Assembly (NCBI GenBank): GCA_012719255.1
Contig: JAAYAS010000071.1
Location: forward strand, 1-5,016
Reading direction: 5' to 3'
Source: Microbacteriaceae bacterium
GTDB lineage: Bacteria; Actinomycetota; Actinomycetes; Actinomycetales; Microbacteriaceae
DNA: 5,016 nt
A program made the translations under genes and the position numbers. The notes under the pieces were generated by a model. It ran no database searches. It saw only the letters and a program-made list of their open reading frames with translations, and was not told where the DNA came from. Shown here one piece after another: positions 1-4,931 of this stretch. Numbering within the stretch: position 1 is the first letter of the stretch; every line of letters begins with the position of its first letter.

Positions 1-475
1 CCTCCCGCTCGCGGAGATCGTGTTCGACTTCTTCGACGCCCTGAAGTCCCGCACGCGCGGGTACGCGTCCCTCGACTACGAGACGACGGGCGAGCAGGCG
101 GCGGACCTCGTGAAGGTCGACATCCTGCTCCAGGGCGAGCAGGTCGACGCGTTCAGCGCGATCGTCCACAAGGACAAGGCGTACGCGTACGGCGTGATGA
201 TGACGGCCAAGCTCAAGGAGCTCATCCCGCGCCAGCAGTTCGAGGTGCCCATCCAGGCCGCCGTCGGCTCCCGGGTCATCGCCCGCGAGACGGTGCGTGC
301 CCTGCGCAAGGACGTCCTCGCGAAGTGCTACGGCGGCGACATCTCCCGCAAGCGCAAGCTGCTCGAGAAGCAGAAGGAGGGCAAGAAGCGGATGAAGATG
401 GTCGGCCGCGTCGAGGTGCCCCAGAACGCGTTCATCGCGGCGCTGTCGGGCGACGTCGAGGAGAAGAAGAAGTAG
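1..475 (+). CDS. lepA: Elongation factor 4 (LepA), C-terminal part, 5' end outside window
   Basis: This is the last 157 residues of the ribosome-associated GTPase EF4/LepA, which is about 600 residues in bacteria. The reading frame is open from base 2, and base 1 ends a codon lying outside the window. The GTPase domains are missing. What remains is the end of the EF-G-like domain V, with the conserved stretch DFFDALKSRTRGYASLDYE, followed by the LepA-specific C-terminal domain. That domain is marked by KCYGGDISRKRKLLEKQKEG, KKRMK and then VEVPQNAFIAAL, which is close to textbook LepA. EF4 binds the ribosome and affects elongation or initiation (back-translocation in the original model). The protein ends in a lysine-rich tail and a TAG stop at 473-475. 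The GTG at base 20 is an internal valine codon, not a start. Seven bases after the stop begins the first palindrome of the repeat array, which may serve as its terminator. Identity is near certain. Confidence 0.97.
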   Translation, partial: LPLAEIVFDFFDALKSRTRGYASLDYETTGEQAADLVKVDILLQGEQVDAFSAIVHKDKAYAYGVMMTAKLKELIPRQQFEVPIQAAVGSRVIARETVRALRKDVLAKCYGGDISRKRKLLEKQKEGKKRMKMVGRVEVPQNAFIAALSGDVEEKKK

Positions 476-481
476 CGCGGC

Positions 482-508
482 CCGGTGAGCCGGGCCCCGG
501 CTCACCGG
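482..508 (+). terminator. Perfect 13-bp palindrome just after lepA, possible terminator
   Basis: Bases 482-494 are exactly complementary to 496-508, centred on C495 (left arm CCGGTGAGCCGGG). This gives a very stable GC-rich hairpin starting 7 bp after the lepA stop. No T-run follows (next bases ATTGCG), so it is not a classical intrinsic terminator. Actinobacterial terminators often lack a U-tract, so an end-of-transcript or 3'-end-stabilising role is plausible but inferred. It is also the first member of the repeat array and the one with the longest uninterrupted stem. Confidence 0.5.
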
Positions 509-724
509 ATTGCGCAGAGTTGCGCGGTGAGCGGGGCCCCGGCTCGCCGGATTGCGTTGAGTACCGCGGTGAGCGGGGCCCCGGCTCGCCGGATTGCGTT
601 GAGTACCGCGGTGAGTGGGGCCCCGGCTCGCCGGTGTGCGTGAAGTGCCGTGGTGAGTGGGGGCCCGGCTCGCCGGAGTGCGTGGAGGGCCGCGGTGAGC
701 GGGGGCCCCGCTCGCTCGGCAGGC
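484..724. repeat. Regular sub-block: five exact 42-bp units and one 31-bp unit
   Basis: Six consecutive starts (484, 526, 568, 610, 652, 694) are separated by exactly 42 bp with no indel. The sixth unit is cut to 31 bp. Units drift gradually: the first has a perfect palindrome, the second and third are identical, the fourth and fifth carry GGTGAGT instead of GGTGAGC, and the sixth has CCCCGCTC in the right arm. The gradient looks like tandem duplication followed by point change. Because 42 is a multiple of 3, frames stay open through it on both strands and give 14-residue pseudo-repeats such as RGERGPGSPDCVEY. I judge these non-coding. Confidence 0.85.
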
Positions 725-750
725 GGTGAGCGGGGCCCCGGCTCGCGCCC

Positions 751-823
751 CGGTGCGTTTCGACGCCGATTTCGGCCGCCGCGCGGCTCCTCGTCGAGTC
801 GTGGCCCGACTCACCCGGAGCTC
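751..823. other. Non-repeat spacer inside the array with a degenerate half unit
   Basis: This is the only long break in the array. It holds no recognisable gene. Bases 803-820 (GGCCCGACTCACCCGGAG) resemble the right half of a repeat (GGCCCGGCTCACCGGAG) with small changes, so a decayed copy may be present. GAGTCG at 796-801 can pair with CGACTC at 807-812 in a small hairpin. The left portion around GTTTCGACGCCGATTTCGG is less GC-rich than the repeats and has no match elsewhere in the window. Confidence 0.4.
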
Positions 824-979
824 GGTGAGCGGGGGCCCGGCTCACCGGTGCGCGCTGAGTTCCCCGGTGAGCGGGGGCCCGGCTCGGCGCGGGTGCGGTG
901 AGGGTGCGGTGAGGGTGCGGTGAGTGGGGGGCCGGGCTCGGCGCGGCTGCGGCGCGGCCCCGGTGAGCGGGGGCCCGGC

Positions 980-2134
980 TCAGCCGGCCGAGTGCGCGCC
1001 CGGGCTCGGCGGGCCCTCGGCGCCCCAGTCGATGTCGGCATCGGCGTCCTCGGGCAGGGGTCGCTCGTGCATCGTCACCACGCGGATCGCGCGGGCGCGG
1101 CGGGTCGTCGCCGCCGCCAGCGGGTCGCTGAAGCGCTGCTCCCAGGCGCCGGTCGCGATGCGACCCTGCTGATGGTGGAACACCGCCGCCGCCCAGCTGT
1201 GCACCGGCACGGCCTGCACGCCGTAGAGCAGCCAGTCCCAGGCGCTCCAGTCCCACGACGAGGCCTCGCCGCGGCCGGCGCCCCGCGCCTGCGCGAACCG
1301 CTCCCAGGCCGCGCCGGTGACCCGCCGGCCGAGCTCGCCGCGCCACACGAGCGCGTCGGCGTCCGCGTCCCGCATCTCGCCGAAGGTGAACAGCGTGTGC
1401 CAGTGCTGGCCGAGGATGCGGCACGACAGCGGCACCACCGGGTGCCCCTCGGGGGCGCGCTCGGCGAGGTGCACGGCCATCTGCGGCAGCGAGTCGGCGT
1501 TCCCGAGCCAGCGCGCGTCCATCTGCGCCATGAAGCGGAGCCAGCCCATCGGGTTCCACGGGTCGATGGCCTGCCAGCGCTGCGAGTGGGCGATCGCGGC
1601 CTCGGCGCCGAGCGTCACTGTGGCGGCCTGCGCGGTGATGAGCGGATGCGGATCGTCGCCGCCCGCGGCCTCGTGCGCCCGCTCGCCGAGGGCGCGGGCG
1701 TGCTCGAGCCAGGACTCGAAGCCACTGCGCTGCCCGCCGGACAGGTCGCCGCCGAGGCCCTCGCCGCGCTCCTCGAAGCCGATGCCGACCGCGAGTCCGG
1801 TCGCGAGCATCAGGCTGACGGCGCTGCCGTGCTGCTCGGAGGCCTGCAGCAGCCGTCGCTGGTCGAGGCCGAGCACCGCGTCGACGGCGTCATTCGCCCA
1901 CATCGAGCGCTCGAGCCCGTCGAGCGCGGCGTACTGCGCGTCGAGCGCGGCGAGGCCGCCGGTGCGCAGCGTCTCGAGGATGCGCTCGGCATAGGGCGAG
2001 GTCGCGGCGTCGGGGGCCCAGACCATCGGCGGCTCGGCGGCGATGCGCCGCTCGATCTCGGCCTCGCGAGCGAGCCACTCGGGCGAGCGCTCGGGTTCTG
2101 CGGGCGTGCGGCGGCGTCGGCCGAACAGGGCCAT
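980..2134 (-). CDS. Uncharacterised Trp-rich helical protein, possibly TPR-like (DUF4034-like)
   Basis: This gene encodes 384 residues. The start is the ATG at 2134-2132 (protein MALFGRRRR), chosen because an AAGGAG Shine-Dalgarno lies 5 nt upstream. The frame continues 77 codons further upstream, but that part is Arg/Pro-rich and looks non-coding. I do not recognise the family firmly. The protein looks mostly alpha-helical, with a basic N-terminus, a small hydrophobic patch near residues 104-118 and no convincing signal peptide or membrane span, so it is probably cytosolic. The middle (about 140-270) includes QAIDPWNPMGWLRFMAQMDA and HLAERAPEGHPVV, which recall the helical repeats of actinobacterial DUF4034-type proteins. 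That comparison is from memory. Residues about 292-331 are tryptophan-dense (SSWDWSAWDWLLYGV). The tail is acidic (PEDADADIDW). The TGA stop lies inside the last copy of the palindromic array. It is divergent from the Hsp70-like gene, so a shared role is conceivable. Confidence 0.88.
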   Translation of the reverse strand: MALFGRRRRTPAEPERSPEWLAREAEIERRIAAEPPMVWAPDAATSPYAERILETLRTGGLAALDAQYAALDGLERSMWANDAVDAVLGLDQRRLLQASEQHGSAVSLMLATGLAVGIGFEERGEGLGGDLSGGQRSGFESWLEHARALGERAHEAAGGDDPHPLITAQAATVTLGAEAAIAHSQRWQAIDPWNPMGWLRFMAQMDARWLGNADSLPQMAVHLAERAPEGHPVVPLSCRILGQHWHTLFTFGEMRDADADALVWRGELGRRVTGAAWERFAQARGAGRGEASSWDWSAWDWLLYGVQAVPVHSWAAAVFHHQQGRIATGAWEQRFSDPLAAATTRRARAIRVVTMHERPLPEDADADIDWGAEGPPSPGAHSAG

Positions 2135-2139
2135 GGCAA

Positions 2140-2145
2140 CTCCTT
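2140..2145 (-). promoter_or_regulatory. Shine-Dalgarno of the minus-strand gene
   Basis: Read on the minus strand, AAGGAG is followed by TTGCC and then ATG, a strong and well-spaced ribosome-binding site. It decides the start at 2134 over upstream in-frame candidates. Confidence 0.85.
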
Positions 2146-2201
2146 CGTCGGTGGTGGGCCGGATGCGCGGCGGCCGCGCCGTTCGGGCCGGCGCGCGGGT
2201 C

Positions 2202-2219
2202 GGTACGCCGCACCGTACC
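2202..2219. promoter_or_regulatory. Dyad GGTACG-N6-CGTACC, possible operator
   Basis: GGTACG (2202-2207) and CGTACC (2214-2219) are exact inverted repeats separated by six bases, in the space between two divergent genes. The dyad overlaps the best minus-strand -10 candidate (TACGGT, 2217-2212), a position expected for a repressor site. It does not match the heat-shock operators CIRCE (TTAGCACTC-N9-GAGTGCTAA) or HAIR (CTTGAGT-N7-ACTCAAG). An operator role is inference; two 6-bp arms could arise by chance. Confidence 0.4.
2212..2217 (-). promoter_or_regulatory. Candidate -10 box (TACGGT) for the minus-strand gene
   Basis: On the minus strand TACGGT fits the actinobacterial TAnnnT pattern and is the only such match I found between 2220 and the start codon. 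Transcription would begin near 2205, leaving a leader of about 70 nt that contains the AAGGAG site. No clear -35 is visible at the usual distance. Confidence 0.35.
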
Positions 2220-2384
2220 CGAGGTCGGTGACGCGTTCGGCACGGTGCCCGGGTCGCCGGTGCGAGGCGCTGCGCACGGCGGCTCGAGGCGCTGCCGCTC
2301 GTGCGGCCGCGCGGCCGACGCGGGGCGCTCCGCCGGCGCCGCGCCGACGGGTGCGGCCGTCGCACGAGGGGCGTCGCTTCGGCT

Positions 2385-2393
2385 TGGTAGCCT
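2385..2393 (+). promoter_or_regulatory. Extended -10 promoter implying a leaderless Hsp70-like mRNA
   Basis: TGG-TAGCCT combines a TGn extension (2385-2387) with a TAnnnT -10 hexamer (2388-2393). Seven bases (CCCCGGC) separate it from the ATG at 2401, so transcription would begin at 2400 or at A2401. There is no Shine-Dalgarno between them, which agrees with leaderless translation, common in actinobacteria. No good -35 is visible 17-18 bp upstream; the TGn extension could compensate. The prediction rests on spacing and motif only. Confidence 0.55.
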
Positions 2394-2400
2394 CCCCGGC

Positions 2401-3906
2401 ATGCGCTTCGGAATCGACTTCGGCACCACCCGCACGCTCGTCGCGACCGTCGATCGCGGCAACTACCCCGTCGTCGGGGTCGAGGACATCGACGGCGACC
2501 AGCACGAGCACATCCCCACCGTCGTCGCCCTCGACGGCGACCGCCTCGTCTGCGGCTGGGAGGCGCACAAGCACGCGCAGGGCCGGCCGCTGCTCGCCCG
2601 CTCGTTCAAGCGCCTGCTCGCCCTGCCCGACGTCACCGCCGAGACCCCGGTCGCGATCGGCGACACCGCGCGGCCGCTCGGCGAGGTGCTCGGGGCGTTC
2701 GCCCGCCACGTCGTCGAGCGCATCCGCCGCAGCCCGGTGCTCGCGGGCCTGCCCGACGAGCCGATCGAGGCGATCGTCGGCGTGCCGGCGAACTCGCACA
2801 GCGCCCAGCGGCTCCTCACCCTCGACGCGTTCAGCCGCGCCGGCGCCGAGGTGCTCGCGCTCGTCAACGAGCCGAGCGCGGCCGCGTTCGAGTACACCCA
2901 CCGGCATCCGCGCGGCATCAACTCGAAGCGCACGAGCCTCGTCGTCTACGACCTCGGCGGCGGCACCTTCGACGCGTCGCTCGTGCGCATCGACGGCACC
3001 GACCACGAGATCGAGCGCTCGCTCGGCGTGAGCCGGCTCGGCGGCGACGACTTCGACGAGGCGCTCGCCGACCTCGCGCTCGCCGCCGCCGGCCGCGAGG
3101 GCGACGTGTTCGGCGACCGCGCCCGCGGGCGCCTGCTCGACGAGGCCCGCACCGCGAAGGAGCGGCTCGCGCCGCAGTCGCGGCGGATGGTGCTCGAGCT
3201 CGGCGACGACGACGTGGTCGTGCCGGTCGACGCGTTCTACGAGGCGGCGACCCCGCTCGTCGAGCGCTCGATCGACGCGATGCGGCCGCTCATCGGCGAC
3301 ACCGCGCCCGGCACCCTCGCCGACACCGACATCGCCGGCATCTACCTCGTCGGCGGCGCGAGCGGGCTGCCGCTCGTGCCGCGGGTGCTGCGGGAGGAGT
3401 TCGGCCGGCGCGTGCACCGCTCGCCGTACCCCGCCGCATCCACCGCGATCGGTCTCGCGATCGCCGCCGACCCCGACTCGGGCTACCGGCTGCGCGACCG
3501 GCTCGCCCGCGGCATCGGCGTGTTCCGCGAGCGCGACTCGGGCCGCGAGGTCGCGTTCGATCCGCTCGTCGAGCCCGACGCCGCGGCCGGCGACGACGGC
3601 GCGATCGTCGTCGAGCGCCGCTACCGGGCCGCGCACAACATCGGCTGGTTCCGCTACGTCGAGTACGCGGCGGTGGATGCGGCGGGCGAGTCGGTCGGCG
3701 ACCTCACGCCGGTCGCGTCGGTCGCGGTGCCCTTCGATCCGGCGCTGCGCGACGGCCGCGAGCTCGGCGCCGTCGAGGTCGAGCGCTGGGACGACGGCCC
3801 CGAGGTGATCGAGACCGTACGCGTCGACGCGAACGGCATCACGAGCATCCGCATCGAGCTGCCCGAGCAGGGGCACGTCGTCGAGCGCAGCGTCTCGTTC
3901 GCCTGA
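2401..3906 (+). CDS. Hsp70-family (DnaK-like) ATPase with short C-terminal beta domain
   Basis: The protein has 501 residues; the start is ATG at 2401, where Hsp70 homology begins exactly (MRFGIDFGTTRTL). All main nucleotide-binding motifs are present: phosphate-1 GIDFGTTRT (4-12), a lysine in SFKRLL at residue 70 corresponding to catalytic K70 of E. coli DnaK, VGVPANS (126-132), NEPSAAAFEY (156-165), phosphate-2 YDLGGGTFD (183-191) and the adenosine motif YLVGGASGLP (315-324). It should therefore bind and hydrolyse ATP. The ATPase domain ends near 370. The remaining 130 or so residues contain acidic loops and likely beta strands (IVVERRY, VASVAVPFDP, SIRIELPEQ), with no helical lid and no EEVD-like end. 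DnaK is about 600-640 residues, so this is a separate short Hsp70 subfamily rather than the housekeeping DnaK, and no grpE or dnaJ lies beside it. The client and co-chaperones are unknown. The leaderless start explains the missing ribosome-binding site. It is divergent from the Trp-rich protein gene and convergent with trmB, 38 bp apart. Confidence 0.93.
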   Translation: MRFGIDFGTTRTLVATVDRGNYPVVGVEDIDGDQHEHIPTVVALDGDRLVCGWEAHKHAQGRPLLARSFKRLLALPDVTAETPVAIGDTARPLGEVLGAFARHVVERIRRSPVLAGLPDEPIEAIVGVPANSHSAQRLLTLDAFSRAGAEVLALVNEPSAAAFEYTHRHPRGINSKRTSLVVYDLGGGTFDASLVRIDGTDHEIERSLGVSRLGGDDFDEALADLALAAAGREGDVFGDRARGRLLDEARTAKERLAPQSRRMVLELGDDDVVVPVDAFYEAATPLVERSIDAMRPLIGDTAPGTLADTDIAGIYLVGGASGLPLVPRVLREEFGRRVHRSPYPAASTAIGLAIAADPDSGYRLRDRLARGIGVFRERDSGREVAFDPLVEPDAAAGDDGAIVVERRYRAAHNIGWFRYVEYAAVDAAGESVGDLTPVASVAVPFDPALRDGRELGAVEVERWDDGPEVIETVRVDANGITSIRIELPEQGHVVERSVSFA

Positions 3907-3909
3907 GGC

Positions 3910-3925
3910 GCCCGCCGGCGCGGGC
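3910..3925. terminator. Small hairpin between convergent genes, possible bidirectional terminator
   Basis: GCCCGC (3910-3915) pairs perfectly with GCGGGC (3920-3925) around a CGGC loop. It lies in the 38-bp gap between the stops of the Hsp70-like gene and trmB. It has no T-run on either side. In such GC-rich DNA a 6-bp stem is weak evidence, but the position suits a shared terminator. Confidence 0.4.
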
Positions 3926-3944
3926 ACCGGTCGGATGGGCGGGG

Positions 3945-4931
3945 CTACAGCGGGCGGGGCGTCTCGCGGCGGATGCCGACGACGTCGTGCGGCACGCGGC
4001 CCTCGTCGCGGCCGCGCTCCTCGAAGTGGGTGAGCAGGCGGCCTTCGAAGCGGGGCGCGAAGCCGCCGCGCTCGGGCTGCTCGTCCTCGGGGTCGGGGCG
4101 CTCGCCGAGATGCGGGTTGTCGAACCACTCGGCGCCCTCGACGACGTCGCGCATCCACCACGCGTAGTCGCGCCAGTCGGTCGCGAGCCGCCAGGCGCCG
4201 CCCGGCTCGAGCACACCGGCGACGGTGCGCGCGAACAGCGGCGACACGAGCCGCCGCTTGTGGTGGCGCGATTTGCGCCACGGGTCGGGGAAGAACGTCC
4301 ACACCTCGATCGCACGCGGGTTCGCGGCGCCCGGCCGCGTCGGGTCGACGCGCCCGGTGGTCGCCCCGGTGCCGTCGGGGCGCACGCCGTAGCCGCCGGC
4401 GACGAACGACTCGTCGGCGACCACCTCGAGCCCGAACACCACCGGCAGCGCCTGCGCCGCATCCGCCTCGAGGATGCGCACGTTGTCGACGCCCGCGCGC
4501 ACCGCGTTGCCGACGCACTTCGCGGCGCCCGGGTGCCAGCCCTCGACCGCGAGGAAGTTCCGGTCGGGATGCGCCGCCGCGGCGTGCGCGAGCTGCTCGC
4601 CGTTGCCGGGGCCGATCTCGACGACGAGGGGCGCGCGCCGGCCGAACGCCGCGTCGAGGTCGACGAATGCGTCGTCGGCGATCGACGCCGTCGAGGGACC
4701 GGCCGGCACGTCGAGCAGGTAGCGGTGGCCGTGCTCGGCGAGCAGGTCGTCGTACTCGGCCGCCATGCGCGTCTGGCCGCGCAGCGTGAACGAGCGCACG
4801 CGCTCGCGCTCGCCGGCGGGCAGCGGCGAGCGGCCGGGATGCGGGGCCGCTGAGGGCGCGGCGGCGCCGGTCTCGGCGCCGGTCTCGTCGGCGGGGGCGG
4901 GGGCGGTGTCGGGCGAAGGCATGCCGACCAT
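3945..4931 (-). CDS. trmB: tRNA (guanosine(46)-N7)-methyltransferase
   Basis: The protein has 328 residues. It transfers a methyl group from S-adenosylmethionine to N7 of G46 in the variable loop of tRNAs, in the cytosol. Family signatures are in order: RSFTLRGQTRM (46-56), SAM-binding VEIGPGNGE (104-112), AVEGWHPG (128-135, the acidic ribose-contact region), FFPDPW-K-RHHKRRLV (213-229, catalytic and tRNA-binding), ATDW--YA (250-257) and TxFEERG (301-307). Two things are unusual. Residues 1-40 are a low-complexity Ala/Pro/Glu extension. Between D157 and F213 there are 55 residues where E. coli TrmB has roughly 20, so about 33-35 Gly/Thr/Pro-rich residues are inserted just before the FPDPW motif. 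E. coli TrmB is about 239 residues. The start is uncertain: ATG at 4931 and ATG at 4922 are both in frame and neither has a good ribosome-binding site. No internal start upstream of the RSFTLR motif is obviously better. Function is near certain. Confidence 0.95.
   Translation of the reverse strand: MVGMPSPDTAPAPADETGAETGAAAPSAAPHPGRSPLPAGERERVRSFTLRGQTRMAAEYDDLLAEHGHRYLLDVPAGPSTASIADDAFVDLDAAFGRRAPLVVEIGPGNGEQLAHAAAAHPDRNFLAVEGWHPGAAKCVGNAVRAGVDNVRILEADAAQALPVVFGLEVVADESFVAGGYGVRPDGTGATTGRVDPTRPGAANPRAIEVWTFFPDPWRKSRHHKRRLVSPLFARTVAGVLEPGGAWRLATDWRDYAWWMRDVVEGAEWFDNPHLGERPDPEDEQPERGGFAPRFEGRLLTHFEERGRDEGRVPHDVVGIRRETPRPL

Larger units (their letters stand above)
482..1000. repeat. Array of GC-rich palindromic repeats between convergent genes, 42-bp period
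   Basis: The core is GGTGAGCGGGGCCCCGGCTC followed by GCCGG or a variant. GGTGAG starts occur at 484, 526, 568, 610, 652, 694, 725, 824, 866, 897, 908, 919 and 962, so spacings are 42 five times, then 31, 99, 42, 31, 11, 11 and 43. The copies at 526 and 568 are identical over all 42 bp. The others vary mostly in the 17-bp linker, typically TTGCGTTGAGTACCGC or a relative. Each full copy folds into a hairpin with GAGC pairing GCTC and a GGGGCCCC or GGGCCC centre. The copies at 897 and 908 are 11-bp fragments (GGTGAGGGTGC). The array fills the gap between lepA and the minus-strand gene and overlaps the latter's last codons. I do not recognise it as a named family. Its possible roles are bidirectional terminator expansion, a REP/BIME-like element, or a structured 3' UTR. 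Confidence 0.9.
2135..2400. other. Divergent intergenic region (266 bp)
   Basis: This is the space between the start codons of the minus-strand gene and the Hsp70-like gene. It contains the minus gene's ribosome-binding site and candidate -10, the GGTACG dyad, and the plus gene's extended -10. An 11-bp direct repeat, CGAGGCGCTGC, occurs at 2263-2273 and 2285-2295, 22 bp apart. In-frame upstream extensions of both genes enter it, but their translations are Arg/Ala/Pro-rich and lack family similarity. I see no small gene or RNA gene here. Confidence 0.7.

Noticed and set aside
325..729. Plus-strand open frame with 14-residue repeats
   Set aside because: It begins inside lepA in a different frame and continues through non-coding palindromes; no start signal supports it.
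484..735. CRISPR array
   Set aside because: Linkers between cores are similar or identical rather than unique spacers, the core is a near-perfect GC palindrome, and no cas gene is present.
482..1000. Insertion sequence or transposon remnant
   Set aside because: No transposase fragment, terminal inverted repeat pair or target duplication is visible; the array is only tandem palindromes.
432..1559. Long minus-strand open frame through the repeat array (375 codons)
   Set aside because: It overlaps the real minus-strand gene in another frame, is Arg/Ala/Pro-rich, has no ribosome-binding site and owes its openness to high GC and the 42-bp period.
2135..2400. CIRCE or HAIR heat-shock operator upstream of the Hsp70-like gene
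   Set aside because: Neither the TTAGCACTC-N9-GAGTGCTAA nor the CTTGAGT-N7-ACTCAAG pattern is present on either strand.
2245..2400. N-terminal extension of the Hsp70-like protein from an upstream in-frame ATG
   Set aside because: The 52 extra residues are Gly/Ala/Arg-rich and unlike Hsp70, which begins exactly at the 2401 ATG. The predicted promoter also lies inside the extension.
920..3031. Long plus-strand open frame (703 codons)
   Set aside because: It is antisense to the minus-strand gene with its strong ribosome-binding site, then out of frame with the Hsp70-like gene. No recognisable domain.
1810..4518. Very long minus-strand open frame (902 codons)
   Set aside because: It is antisense to the well-supported Hsp70-like gene and overlaps trmB out of frame. 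Composition is low-complexity Arg/Ala, a typical shadow in GC-rich DNA.
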